From: Xanthobacteraceae bacterium
GTDB lineage: Bacteria > Pseudomonadota > Alphaproteobacteria > Rhizobiales > Xanthobacteraceae
Reading direction: 5' to 3'
DNA: 40,422 nucleotides
Assembly: GCA_019746355.1 (NCBI GenBank)
Contig: JAIESC010000029.1
Span: forward strand, 1-40,422
The notes under the pieces: generated by a model
The model's input: the letters and a program-made list of their open reading frames with translations, nothing else
Told to the model about the DNA's origin: nothing
Database searches by the model: none
Program-made: the position numbers and the translations under genes
In this document: positions 30,964-39,250 of the stretch, in pieces
Numbering within the stretch: the stretch's first letter is position 1
How the letters are laid out: every line of letters starts with the position of its first letter

Positions 30964-32382
30964 TCAGCCGGTCCCGCCGACGGTGATCCGCTCCATCCGC
31001 AGCGTCGGCTGGCCGACGCCGACCGGCACGCCCTGGCCATTCTTGCCGCAGGTGCCGATGCCGGTGTCGAGCTTCATGTCGTTGCCGACCATCGCCACGC
31101 GCTTGAGGTCGGTCGGGCCGTTGCCGATCAGCATCGCGCCCTTGAGCGGCGCGCCGATCCTGCCGTTCTCGATCTTGTAGGCCTCGGTGACGTTGAACAC
31201 GTACTTGCCCGAGGTGATGTCGACCTGTCCGCCGCCGAGGTTGACGGCGTAGAAGCCGTTCTTCACCGAAGCGATGATCTCGGCCGGGTCCTTGTCGCCC
31301 GCGGTCATGTAGGTGTTGGTCATGCGCGGCATCGGCACATGCGCGTGGCTTTCGCGCCGGCCGTTGCCGGTCGGCTTCATGCCCATCAGCCGGGCGTTCT
31401 GCCGGTCCTGCATGTAGCCCACGAGGATGCCGTCCTCGATCAGCACCGTGCGGTTGGTCGGCGTGCCTTCATCGTCGATGGAGAGCGAGCCGCGGCGGCT
31501 TTGGATGGTGCCGTCGTCGACGACGGTCACGCCCTTGGCCGCGACCTGCTGGCCCATCAGGCCGGCGAAAGCCGAGGTCTTCTTGCGGTTGAAGTCGCCT
31601 TCGAGTCCGTGGCCGACCGCCTCGTGCAGCATCACGCCGGGCCAGCCCGCGCCGAGCACGACGTCCATCTCGCCGGCCGGCGCCGGGATCGAGGCGAGAT
31701 TGAGCAGCGCCTGCCGCACCGCCTCGTCGGTCGCGTGCTGCCAGGTCTTGGCGTCGATGAAGCGCTGATAGCCTTCGCGGCCGCCGAAGCCATAAGAGCC
31801 CGACTCTTGCCGGTCACCGGAGGCTGCAACGACGGAGACGTTCACGCGCACCAGCGGCCGGATGTCGCGATAAGTCTCGCCGTCCGGCCGCACGATTTCG
31901 ACCACCTGCCAAGATGCGCCCAGACTCGCGCTCACCTGCTTGATGCGCTGGTCTTTCGCGCGCGCATAGGCGTCGATCGTTTCGAGGAGCTTCACCTTGG
32001 CGTCGAAGCCCGGTGCCTCCAGCGGGTTCTCGTCGCCATAAAGCTTGACGTTGGTGCGGCCCGGGGCCTCGGCGTATCTGCCGGAATAGCCGCCTCGCAC
32101 CGCGCGGATCGCGTCGGCGGCGCGCGCGATCGCGCCCTCCGACACCTCCGAGGCATGGGCATAGCCGACCGCCTCGTCCTTCACGGCGCGCAGCCCGAAA
32201 CCCTGGTTGGTGTCGTAGGTCGCCTGCTTGAGGCGGCCGTTGTCCCACACCAGCATCTCGGACTGCTTGTATTCGAGGAACAATTCGCCGTCGTCGGCCC
32301 CCTCGAGGCCGCGGTCGATCAGCTTGCCGACGCGCACGCGATCAAGGCCGGCGCGATCGAGCAGGGAGGCGTTGAGGTTCAT
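30964..32382 (-). CDS. tldD: Metalloprotease TldD
   Basis: A cytoplasmic zinc protease subunit that works with TldE/PmbA on unfolded peptides and in peptide maturation. The start ATG 32382 (MNLNASLLDRAGLDRVRVGK, 472 residues) is preceded by GGAG. Key motifs: DVVLGAGWPGVMLHEAVGHG, then LEGDFNRKKTSAF, with the HExxxH zinc site in HEAVGH; RRGSLSIDDEGTPTNRTVLI; MPRMTNTYMTAGDKDPAEII; and the C-terminal VAMVGNDMKLDTGIGTCGKN followed by GQGVPVGVGQPTLRM. It is full length. No pmbA is adjacent. The long open frame on the opposite strand is a codon-bias shadow. Confidence 0.96.
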   Translation of the reverse strand: MNLNASLLDRAGLDRVRVGKLIDRGLEGADDGELFLEYKQSEMLVWDNGRLKQATYDTNQGFGLRAVKDEAVGYAHASEVSEGAIARAADAIRAVRGGYSGRYAEAPGRTNVKLYGDENPLEAPGFDAKVKLLETIDAYARAKDQRIKQVSASLGASWQVVEIVRPDGETYRDIRPLVRVNVSVVAASGDRQESGSYGFGGREGYQRFIDAKTWQHATDEAVRQALLNLASIPAPAGEMDVVLGAGWPGVMLHEAVGHGLEGDFNRKKTSAFAGLMGQQVAAKGVTVVDDGTIQSRRGSLSIDDEGTPTNRTVLIEDGILVGYMQDRQNARLMGMKPTGNGRRESHAHVPMPRMTNTYMTAGDKDPAEIIASVKNGFYAVNLGGGQVDITSGKYVFNVTEAYKIENGRIGAPLKGAMLIGNGPTDLKRVAMVGNDMKLDTGIGTCGKNGQGVPVGVGQPTLRMERITVGGTG

Positions 32383-32503
32383 GAGAATCTCCGGTGGCCA
32401 CGGCATCTTAGATAGGAAGCCGCGCGCCGTCCGGATAGATCAAAAAAATTGCGGCGAAACCCGCGCCGCAAGTTCGAGTGCGTATGTGAATTTTCGGAAA
32501 GAT

Positions 32504-32529
32504 TGGCGCGCCGCTCAGGCGGCGCGCCA
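32504..32529 (-). terminator. Hairpin terminator of the Gly/Tyr-rich gene
   Basis: TGGCGCGCCGC (32504-32514) and GCGGCGCGCCA (32519-32529) form a perfect 11-bp stem with a 4-base loop, a few bases after the stop at 32537. On the minus strand it is followed by AATCTTTCC, a weak T-rich tail. A rho-independent terminator is likely. Confidence 0.7.
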
Positions 32530-32536
32530 TCCGTCG

Positions 32537-33001
32537 TCAGCAGCTCGTGGCGCGATACCACGTCCAGCCGTAGGGGATGTAGGCGACGTTGCAGCCGTAG
32601 CCGTAGCCGCCGCCGTAGCCGGCATAACCATAGCCGCCGTAACCGCCATAGCCGTAGCCGCCATAGCCGTAACCACCACCGTATCCGTAGCCACCACCGT
32701 AGCCGTATCCGTAACCACCGCCGTAGCCGTAACCACCGCCGTAGCCGTAGCCGCCACCTCGATAATAACCGCCGTATCCGTAGCCATACGGCCTGTAGTA
32801 GGGCCGATAATACGGGCGTCGGTATCCGTAGCCGTAACCGCCGCCGTAGTACGGACGAGGGCCGTGGTAGCCACCGCCATAACCGCCGCCGTAGTAACCG
32901 CGGCCGTAGTAGCCCGCCTCAGCGGGCGTCGATCCGAGCATTCCCAACGAGATAAGCAGCGCCGCAACCATGGCGTACGCTGCGGTGACCGTTCGCATCA
33001 T
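32537..33001 (-). CDS. Gly/Tyr-rich secreted protein
   Basis: The start ATG 33001 (MMRTVTAAYAMVAALLISLG) follows GGAGAG and gives 154 residues. The signal peptide ends at AEA near residue 28. The mature protein is almost entirely Gly and Tyr in GYGYGGG-like repeats, with Arg/Pro in RRPYYRPYYRPYGYGYGG. The end, CNVAYIPYGWTWYRATSC, has two cysteines that could close a small terminal loop. Similar low-complexity Gly/Tyr proteins occur in rhizobia as envelope or surface proteins of unknown function. It reads away from the ABC importer genes, from an AT-rich promoter region. Confidence 0.8.
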   Translation of the reverse strand: MMRTVTAAYAMVAALLISLGMLGSTPAEAGYYGRGYYGGGYGGGYHGPRPYYGGGYGYGYRRPYYRPYYRPYGYGYGGYYRGGGYGYGGGYGYGGGYGYGYGGGYGYGGGYGYGGYGYGGYGGYGYAGYGGGYGYGCNVAYIPYGWTWYRATSC

Positions 33002-33051
33002 GGCACTCTCCGCATGCACGCCGCATCTGCCCAAGAGTGTAGCGAAAGCCG

Positions 33052-33101
33052 ATCGTGTTAACCATATATGTCTATGAATTTTCTTATAAATTTTACACGA
33101 T
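33052..33101. promoter_or_regulatory. AT-rich promoter region with a 7-bp inverted repeat
   Basis: ATCGTGT (33052-33058) and ACACGAT (33095-33101) flank an AT-rich core of 36 bases containing CATATATG and TTCTTATAAATTTT. It lies 50-100 bases before the Gly/Tyr gene and about 220 before the ABC operon. In the rest of the gap 33002-33322 I see only a GCGGACC/GGTCCGC hairpin at 33190-33209. Confidence 0.45.
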
Positions 33102-33322
33102 GGAATCCTGAAATGGGACACGTCGCGCGGCCGCCGGAGCAGCCATCTCAAGTTTTCCGCGGCCCCGTGGCGGCAGTGAGCCGCAGATGGCGGACCGGCC
33201 TTGGTCCGCTATCCTGATCCGGGGCCGTCAGAGCGCCGAACAGTCCGCGGGGAAACATCGGTGGTTTCCTGAAGCGGCAGGCGACATGATCGCGCCCCGG
33301 CAAAGTAGGGGAGGCAGTTTCC

Positions 33323-34309
33323 ATGTTCAGCATGCACCGGCGTCGTCTGGCGGCGCTTGCCACAGCATTCGCCATCGCGGTCGTCACGTTCGCTGCGCCG
33401 CAGGCGCGTGCCCAGGAGAAGCCGAAGATCAAGGTTTCGAGCCTGACGCTGCCGGTGTTCAACCCGCTGGTCTGGAACATCATGAAGGGCCGCGGCCTCG
33501 ATGCGAAACACGGCTTCGAGCTCGACGCGCGGCCTTATCCGTCGATCTCGGCGTTCTATGCCGCCTTCGCCACCGGCGAGACCGAAGTGCTGATCGGCGG
33601 GCCGACCATCTTGCAGAAGCTCTATCAGGAGGGCGTGCCGCTCCGCATCTTCAGCACCGGCTTCACGCTGTCCGATCTCGTGATCTTCGCCAAGGACCCG
33701 GCGATCAAGTCGCTCGCCGACCTCAAGGGCAAGCAGCTCGCCATCGACATGGGCGGCTCACAGTTCCAGGTCGTGCGCATTTACGCGGCCGCCAAGGGTC
33801 TGGAGATCGGCAAGGACATCACCGCGGTGAACGCCAACTTCGCGGTGGCGCGCGCGCAGCTCGAAGCGAGCCGTGTCGATGCGGCGCTGGTGATCGAGCC
33901 GCTGGCGAGCATCATTCTGCGGCAGAACCCGGACTGGCGCGTGATCTTCAACGGCGCGCAAGGCTGGAAGGAGATCACCGGCGTCGACGGCTGGGAGCTC
34001 GTGACCGCCATGCGCGCGGACACGATCCAGCGCGTTCCGAACGCGCCGCGGATGCTGCTCGCAGCGTTGCAGGACGTCGCCAAGGTGATGCACGAGGAGT
34101 CCGAGGCCGCCGACAAGATCGCCAACGAGACGCTGAAGCTTCCGCCCGGCATCCTCACCGCGGCGGTGACGGCGAAGCGCCTGCACATGATCGTGCAGCC
34201 GGCCTGGGAACCGGCGACGCGCAAGTCCATCACCGACATGATGGAGCGGGCGGTGAAGGCGGGCTTCTATCAGAAGATGCCGGACGAGAAGATCATCTAT
34301 GCCCCGTGA
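33323..34309 (+). CDS. ABC transporter substrate-binding protein (SsuA/TauA/NMT1-like)
   Basis: A periplasmic binding protein of 328 residues with a GGGGAGG ribosome site. The signal peptide (LAALATAFAIAVVTFAAPQA) ends at ARA/QE near residue 31. The mature part starts KPKIKVSSLTLPVFNPLVWN and has the NMT1/THI5-like layout: DARPYPSISAFYAAFATGET, then VLIGGPTILQKLYQEGVPLR, LADLKGKQLAIDMGGSQFQV and ARAQLEASRVDAALVIEPLA. Such proteins bind sulfonates, taurine, thiamin precursors, nitrate or aromatic acids; the ligand here is unknown. It is first in a three-gene operon; its end overlaps the permease gene by 11 bases. Confidence 0.9.
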   Translation: MFSMHRRRLAALATAFAIAVVTFAAPQARAQEKPKIKVSSLTLPVFNPLVWNIMKGRGLDAKHGFELDARPYPSISAFYAAFATGETEVLIGGPTILQKLYQEGVPLRIFSTGFTLSDLVIFAKDPAIKSLADLKGKQLAIDMGGSQFQVVRIYAAAKGLEIGKDITAVNANFAVARAQLEASRVDAALVIEPLASIILRQNPDWRVIFNGAQGWKEITGVDGWELVTAMRADTIQRVPNAPRMLLAALQDVAKVMHEESEAADKIANETLKLPPGILTAAVTAKRLHMIVQPAWEPATRKSITDMMERAVKAGFYQKMPDEKIIYAP

Positions 34310-35072
34310 GGAGTATCGCGAGTCCGCGTTCGATCTGACGTTTCCACGCCACACTCTCGTATCGCTGCTGGTCTTCGTCGTCTGCTGGGAGGTGCTGTCG
34401 CAGCTTGCGCCGTACCTCGGCATTCCGCCGTTCGCGATCCCGAGCTTCGTCAAGATCGCCAAGAGCTTCGCGACCATCACGCCGCTCGACATCGTGGTGA
34501 CGCTGGCGCGCGTGATCGGCGCGCTGGTCGTCTCGTTCGGGCTCGGCGTTGCGCTGGCGATGGCGATGTACCGTTCGCCGTCGCTCGACAAATACCTGCA
34601 TCCGATGATCCGCCTGCTGATGGCGGTGCCGGTGGTGTCGTGGATTCTGTTTGCGGTGCTGTGGTTTCCCGGCGTCGAATTCCGCATCGGCTTCGTGCTG
34701 GTGATCGTCTGCGGCCCGGTGTTCCTGATCGACTCGCTCGACGCCATGCGCAACGTGCCGCGCGAGCTGCGCAACATGATGCGGTCGTTCCGGCCGACCA
34801 CCATGCAGTTCTTCCTCAAGCTGATGGTGCCGGCGATCGTGCCGAGCATCTTCACGAGCTGGAAGGTGAACATCAGCCTGGCCATTCGCGTCGTGACCAT
34901 CGCAGAGCTGGTCGGTGCGGTGACCGGCATCGGCCATCAACTGTCGGTCGCGCAGGAACTGTTCTCGGTCGCCGACGTGTTCGCCTGGACGCTGGTGCTG
35001 GTCGCGCTGCTGTTCCTGCTCGAAGCCGCCGTCGCCCGCGTCGAGACGCGCCTGCTGCGGTGGCGCGTATGA
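34299..35072 (+). CDS. ABC transporter permease (SsuC/TauC-like)
   Basis: A 257-residue inner-membrane subunit with about six helices; the first is around residues 14-33 (TLVSLLVFVVCWEVLSQLAP). The binding-protein-dependent transport signature is the EAA loop near AMRNVPRELRNMMRSFRPTT, followed by MQFFLKLMVPAIVPSIFTSW. The start at 34299 lies inside the 3' end of the binding-protein gene, and the stop overlaps the ATPase start (ATGA), so all three genes are translationally coupled. The operon has the order SBP, permease, ATPase. Confidence 0.92.
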   Translation: MPREEYRESAFDLTFPRHTLVSLLVFVVCWEVLSQLAPYLGIPPFAIPSFVKIAKSFATITPLDIVVTLARVIGALVVSFGLGVALAMAMYRSPSLDKYLHPMIRLLMAVPVVSWILFAVLWFPGVEFRIGFVLVIVCGPVFLIDSLDAMRNVPRELRNMMRSFRPTTMQFFLKLMVPAIVPSIFTSWKVNISLAIRVVTIAELVGAVTGIGHQLSVAQELFSVADVFAWTLVLVALLFLLEAAVARVETRLLRWRV

Positions 35073-35869
35073 ACGGGCCCCCGCCGATCGAAGCGCGCGG
35101 CTTGCGCAAGGTGTTCCGGCAGGCCACGACGGGGCAGGCCGTGGTCGCGATCGATCGCCTCGATCTGCGCATCGAGCCGCGCGAGGTGGTCGCCATCGTC
35201 GGCCAGACCGGCTGCGGCAAATCCACGTTCTTCGACCTGATGATCGGCCTCGAAGCGCCGAGCGAAGGCACGCTGACCATCGGCGACAAGAGCCCGTTCG
35301 CCGACTTCGATCACTTCCGCGGCAAGATCGCGACCGTGTTCCAGCAGGACCGGCTGCTGGCATGGCGATCGGCGCTCGACAACGCCAAGCTGCCGCTCGA
35401 ATTGATCGGCCTGCCCGAGGCCGAGCAGCGCGAGCGCGCCTTGACGTGGCTCAACCGGCTGGGGCTCGGCAACTTCACCAATGCCTATCCGCATGAGCTT
35501 TCGGGCGGCATGCGCCAGCGCGTGGCAATTGCTCGCGCCTTCGTGGTGCAGCCGGATATTCTGCTGGCGGACGAAGCCTTCGGCCATCTCGACGAGGTGA
35601 CGGCGGCGGAGTTGCGCGAAACCTTTCTCAAGCTCGCGCGGGAATGCGGCTCGACCGCCGTGCTGATCACGCATCAGCTCGAAGAGGCGATTGCCGTGGG
35701 CGATCGCATCGCGGTGTTCGGCAAGTCAGCCAGGCTTTTGGCCGACATTCGTGTTGCGCAGTGGCCGAAGGCTCAGCACGCGCTGTTGCGCGAGGCGATC
35801 CAGGCGACGTTGCAAGCCAACAGCCCCGATCCGCGCCTGAATTCGCCCGAGGCGCTTGCGGCGAACTGA
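35069..35869 (+). CDS. ABC transporter ATPase (SsuB/TauB-like)
   Basis: A 266-residue ATP-binding subunit. The Walker A is GQTGCGKST near residue 46, the Q-loop is VFQQDRLLAWRSALDN (the SsuB/TauB form with DRLLPW-like sequence), the signature is LSGGMRQRVAIARAF, the Walker B is ILLADEAFGHLDEV and the switch His is in LITHQLEEA. Walker B has DEA instead of the usual DEP, a small change that keeps the catalytic Glu. It energises the permease upstream. Its 3' end converges on the hydratase gene, with a GCCGG/CCGGC hairpin near 35870. Confidence 0.94.
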   Translation: MNGPPPIEARGLRKVFRQATTGQAVVAIDRLDLRIEPREVVAIVGQTGCGKSTFFDLMIGLEAPSEGTLTIGDKSPFADFDHFRGKIATVFQQDRLLAWRSALDNAKLPLELIGLPEAEQRERALTWLNRLGLGNFTNAYPHELSGGMRQRVAIARAFVVQPDILLADEAFGHLDEVTAAELRETFLKLARECGSTAVLITHQLEEAIAVGDRIAVFGKSARLLADIRVAQWPKAQHALLREAIQATLQANSPDPRLNSPEALAAN

Positions 35870-35925
35870 GCCGGAGCACTTTCCGGCGAAGTGTGCAGCG
35901 TTCGCCGCAGAAAATGCGACCAAAA

Positions 35926-36633
35926 CTAAGCGGCGAATTTCACTGAAATGCCGCCGATCGGCTCCAGCGCAAAGTCGATGCCGCTCTCGTCCTCTTCCAG
36001 GAGCATCGGCGCGGTCAGCGAGCCGCAGATGATGAACTGGCCGGCGCGCAGCTTGTCGCCGACTGCCGCGGCGACATCCGCCACATGGCGCACGATGTTG
36101 AGAATGTCGCCGATGTTGGTTTCGAGATCGGCCGGCACCGGCACGTCCTGGCCGCTGCGCGTGACGCGGCCCTTGAGGCCGGCAAGCCGCGCGCCTTGAC
36201 GCATGATGTCGCGCTGGCCGAGGATGACGTGGCGCTGGAAGATGTCGCCGGCGAGAATGGCCTCCACGTCGTCCATCGGGCAGTCGATGTCGGCAAGCTC
36301 GATCGCCGGACCGATCGCCGCGACAGCCGCTCGCACATCGTCGCGGTTGGCATTCGCCGCAAGGTCCCGGCCCATATAGGCCGCGATCTCCGCCTCGGCG
36401 ACAGGCTTCTGCCAGTGCGCGATCGGGACCTTGGCGGCAGACGACAGCATCGCACGGTCGAGGATGAAACCGACCAGCGGCGCGGTGAGCTTCAGGTTCT
36501 TCTGCGCAGCCGGCGCGCCGAAGCCGACCTTCCAGCCGACCTGATGCGCGCCCTCGTTGAGGCGGCGCTTGCGCAGCTCCATCTGCGCCCGCATGCCCTT
36601 CGAGATGCGCGCGTCGTCGGGCCCCGCACTCAT
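35926..36633 (-). CDS. 2-keto-4-pentenoate hydratase-like protein (FAH superfamily)
   Basis: A 235-residue enzyme-like protein of the MhpD/fumarylacetoacetate hydrolase fold. The N-terminal VGWKVGFGAPAAQKNLKLTA is the family's GWKVG-x3-(A/P)-x2-Q motif. PVAEAEIAAYMGRDLAANAN holds the probable Glu-x-Glu metal ligands, and ELADIDCP stands where EIVDSR is usual, so one ligand region deviates. GSLTAPMLL near the C-terminus matches the GSLTxP signature. The enzyme class hydrates 2-hydroxypentadienoates in aromatic meta-cleavage. It is last in a three-gene minus-strand operon and overlaps the cupin gene by 4 bases. Confidence 0.85.
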   Translation of the reverse strand: MSAGPDDARISKGMRAQMELRKRRLNEGAHQVGWKVGFGAPAAQKNLKLTAPLVGFILDRAMLSSAAKVPIAHWQKPVAEAEIAAYMGRDLAANANRDDVRAAVAAIGPAIELADIDCPMDDVEAILAGDIFQRHVILGQRDIMRQGARLAGLKGRVTRSGQDVPVPADLETNIGDILNIVRHVADVAAAVGDKLRAGQFIICGSLTAPMLLEEDESGIDFALEPIGGISVKFAA

Positions 36634-37130
36634 TTATTGTGGCCCGCGTTATGGCCCCCTGGCGGGTTCTCATAGCCCGACGCCTCGATCGAGCCCGCGC
36701 CCATCCAGCCCCAGACCAGCACCACGTCCTCATCCGAGGTGTTGTTGAAGCCGTGCCAGACACCGCGCGGCGAATAGACCACGTCGCCCTCGCCGGAGGG
36801 CTCGAGGCCATGGTCGGTGATGATGTGGCCCTTGCCCTTGAGCACGATGAAGAACTCGTCGCAGTTGCGATGCAGATGCTGCTCGTGGCTCGCGCCAGGC
36901 TTCAGTACGGTCCAGCCGACCACGTGATCCGCACCGGCGGATTTCTTGTCGATCAGGAACTGCACCTGCATGTCGATCCAGCCGTCGTCGCGCTTGAGGC
37001 CTTCGACCTTGGGCACGTTCCTGATGTTGGTGCGATACATCTTGGCGCCGAGCGACGCCGAGGTGATGCCGGTGGCGGCCTTCACCGCCTTGGCCAGCGC
37101 TGCTCCGATCCTCTCGCCTCTGTCCGTCAT
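36630..37130 (-). CDS. Cupin-domain protein in a catabolic operon
   Basis: A 166-residue cupin. The metal site is EQHLHRNCDEFFIVLKGKGH (H-x-H-x4-E) near residue 83 and VWHGFNN near 124. The N-terminal 50 residues (GERIGAALAKAVKAATGITS and beyond) are outside the barrel. VYSPRGVWHGFNNTSDEDVV is typical of cupins in aromatic or sugar-acid pathways. It overlaps both neighbours by 4 bases (dehydrogenase before, hydratase after), so the three are one coupled operon. It is a different subfamily from the tandem cupins at 22424. Confidence 0.88.
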   Translation of the reverse strand: MTDRGERIGAALAKAVKAATGITSASLGAKMYRTNIRNVPKVEGLKRDDGWIDMQVQFLIDKKSAGADHVVGWTVLKPGASHEQHLHRNCDEFFIVLKGKGHIITDHGLEPSGEGDVVYSPRGVWHGFNNTSDEDVVLVWGWMGAGSIEASGYENPPGGHNAGHNK

Positions 37131-38038
37131 GCTTTGCCTCCAGAACCTTGCCCGCCAGAATCCTGTCCACCAAGCCGCCGGTAAACCTGATGCGCCACCA
37201 CGAAATCATTGGCGTCGATGCCGAGCCCCCGGCAGGCGTTCATCATCTCGTTGGCGGCAGCGGCCAGCGGCACGGGGCTGCCGAGCTTCCGTCCGAGGTT
37301 GAGCGCCAGCATCATGTCCTTCTGTTGCAGCGTCACGTCGGCGAGCGGCACGGCGGGCATCTTGCCGTCGATGATGAACGGGCCGCGATAGCCCAGCACC
37401 GGCGAGGCCGCGACGCTCTTGAGGATGGCGTCGACCGCGACCTCGCGTTCGACACCACCTTTCTCGGCGAGCGCCACTGCCTCGCCGAAGCAGATCACCT
37501 CGACCATCAGCAGGAGGTTCACCGCGATCTTCATCTGGCAGGCGAGGCCGTTGGCGCCGATGCGCGTGACCTTCGGCCCGATCGCGAGCAGCACGGGCTT
37601 CGCCCGCTCGAACGCTGCCGCGTCGCCGCCGACCATCACCGAGGCCTGACCAGCCTTCACCGTCACGGGGCTGCCCGACAATGGGCCGTCGAGCATGAAA
37701 GCGCCGGCTTTGGCGAATTGGGCCGCGACCTCGCGGCTCGCGTCGGGCTCGATCGTGCTCATGTCGATATAGATGCCGCCCTTGCTCAAGCCCGACACGA
37801 TCCCGTCGGGCCCAAGCGCCACGGCCTTCACCGCCGCCGAATCAGTGACGATGGAAAACACCATCTCGGATGCTTGCGCGACCGCCCTGGGCGTGTCCGC
37901 CCATTTCATGCCGGCGGCGATCAGCGGCTCAGCCTTGCTGCGCGACCTGTTCCATCCCGTGACCGCGTGTCCGGCAGCCATCAGCCTCGGGACGATCAGT
38001 TCGCCCATGGCGCCCAGGCCGATAAATCCGATGTTCAC
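37127..38038 (-). CDS. NAD(P)-dependent 3-hydroxyisobutyrate dehydrogenase-like oxidoreductase
   Basis: A 303-residue beta-hydroxyacid dehydrogenase. The Rossmann motif GFIGLGAMGELIVPRLMAAG is at 4-23. The substrate motif is GPLSGSPVTVKAGQASVMVG near 118-137, and the catalytic lysine is K170 in NGLACQMKIAVN. The family oxidises 3-hydroxyisobutyrate, tartronate semialdehyde or glyoxylate-type substrates; the exact one is not clear. It is the first gene of the operon, with a palindromic-core repeat upstream (38079-38214). The C-terminal tail is Gly/Gln-rich (GGQDSGGQGSGGKA). Confidence 0.92.
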   Translation of the reverse strand: MNIGFIGLGAMGELIVPRLMAAGHAVTGWNRSRSKAEPLIAAGMKWADTPRAVAQASEMVFSIVTDSAAVKAVALGPDGIVSGLSKGGIYIDMSTIEPDASREVAAQFAKAGAFMLDGPLSGSPVTVKAGQASVMVGGDAAAFERAKPVLLAIGPKVTRIGANGLACQMKIAVNLLLMVEVICFGEAVALAEKGGVEREVAVDAILKSVAASPVLGYRGPFIIDGKMPAVPLADVTLQQKDMMLALNLGRKLGSPVPLAAAANEMMNACRGLGIDANDFVVAHQVYRRLGGQDSGGQGSGGKA

Positions 38039-38078
38039 TTTGATTCGTCCCCTCGCGATCCTGCCGCGCCGCCGAGTG

Positions 38079-38214
38079 GCGCCACCAGCGCGTCGACGCG
38101 CGTCTTCGACGCGCTATAGCGACACGAGGAGCCGGCGCGGCCTCTACAAGTGCCCGCGCTGGCCGCTCGCCATAGCGCGTCGAAGACGCGCGTAAACACG
38201 CTAATGGCTCGCCA
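38079..38214. repeat. Inverted pair of the GCGCGTCTTCGACGCGCTAT core
   Basis: The core is on the plus strand at about 38094-38118 and in inverse orientation at 38172-38204 (CCATAGCGCGTCGAAGACGC). The long GTCATTCCGG arms of the other copies are absent, so this is a partial element. It lies between the oppositely placed 5' end of the dehydrogenase operon and the 3' end of the IalB gene. Confidence 0.8.
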
Positions 38215-38237
38215 GCGCGGGGGGCAATGTTCGAACT

Positions 38238-38795
38238 TCAGGGCAGCTTGTCAAAGCCTTCGCCGAAGCCCTTCAGGCTGATCGGAAAGCCGATGCCCTC
38301 TTCCGGGGTCTGGAAGATGATGAATGTGGCCGACTGCCCGGTGCGCAATTTGCCGATCAGATTGTCGTCCATAATCACCTCGGCGACGCAGCCGTTGGGC
38401 ACGCAGCGCACGAAGCCGGCCCGGCCCACCTCGGTGTTGTCGATCTTGAGGCCCAGCCCCGACGGCAGCAGCACGCCCGGCGGGGCGATGACCCGCATCA
38501 GTCGCGTCTTTTTGTCCGCGGTTTTCAGGATGATGACCGTCAGGCCGATATTCGGGCGGTCGTCCGCCGTCACACTCTGGATCAGCGCGCATTGCTCGCC
38601 CTGGGCGCCCGGCGGGGTGTCGCAGCGGATCTGCCAGTCGTTGTGGACCGAACGGACCGCACCCTGGGCCCGCGCCTCGCCCGGGTGTGTCAGGACGATG
38701 ACCGCGGCCGCAAGCACGCCGCACAGACGGCCGATCCGGCGCGGCAGTCGCCAAAGCAGGTTGGGGCCGATCAGATTCTGGCCGTTTTTGCCCAT
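38238..38795 (-). CDS. Invasion-associated locus B (IalB) family protein
   Basis: With ATG 38795 (MGKNGQNLIGPNLLWRLPRR) the protein has 185 residues. A hydrophobic signal segment (LCGVLAAAVIVLTHPGEARA) ends at ARA/QG near 43. The IalB pattern follows: VHNDWQIRCDTPPGAQGEQC, ALIQSVTADDRPNIGLTVII, RVIAPPGVLLPSGLGLKIDN, and GFVRCVPNGCVAEVIMDDNL, with four cysteines in two likely disulfides. IalB proteins are periplasmic or envelope proteins first named for Bartonella invasion; in free-living relatives their role is unknown. A longer frame from 39077 is open, but its extra residues look non-coding. Confidence 0.9.
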   Translation of the reverse strand: MGKNGQNLIGPNLLWRLPRRIGRLCGVLAAAVIVLTHPGEARAQGAVRSVHNDWQIRCDTPPGAQGEQCALIQSVTADDRPNIGLTVIILKTADKKTRLMRVIAPPGVLLPSGLGLKIDNTEVGRAGFVRCVPNGCVAEVIMDDNLIGKLRTGQSATFIIFQTPEEGIGFPISLKGFGEGFDKLP

Positions 38796-39250
38796 CGGTC
38801 CGTTCCCGGCTGGTTGGTGCTCCAGACGCGCCCTCAGCAAGCAGCGTTCGAATCGCGGCGTCTTGGATACCATCGCGCTACGGGTTTCATCTACCGGGCA
38901 GCCCGCCCGGACGGGGTGCCCATGTGAACAATGACAGCCATTCTCCGGGCCAAGTCCTGCGGGCCAAGTCCGGATCAGGTCCAGGCCCGCATCATGCTGG
39001 CCGAACACGGGTTTCGGCATCGGATCGCCACATATGCAAAATATCCGGATCGTCGCATGGGACAGCTGTTTAGGCACATTGCGAGTGCGCCGGAATTATG
39101 GTTTGAGAAACCCGGGAAATCCCCTCTCGCCGCACCGCCCGCCGAGGAGCGCGGCCCCCATCGGGGCGCCTTATCGGGAGCGGGTCTTGTTCTGCAAAGA
39201 CGCCCCCGGTGCGGCAAGGACGCGACACGACGATATTCGTCGAAGGAGCA
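38796..39250. other. Gap between the IalB gene and coxB
   Basis: 455 bases lie between the divergent IalB and coxB genes. Both promoters must be here. Less GC-rich patches occur at 39030-39120 (ACATATGCAAAATATCCGGA and GGAATTATGGTTTGAGAAAC), which could be promoter DNA for coxB. Open frames across the gap resemble no protein I know. No firm site is assigned. Confidence 0.4.

Noticed and set aside
30766..32415. Plus-strand frame of 549 codons opposite tldD
   Set aside because: Shadow of tldD; no recognisable domain and it covers both the ccdA and tldD starts.
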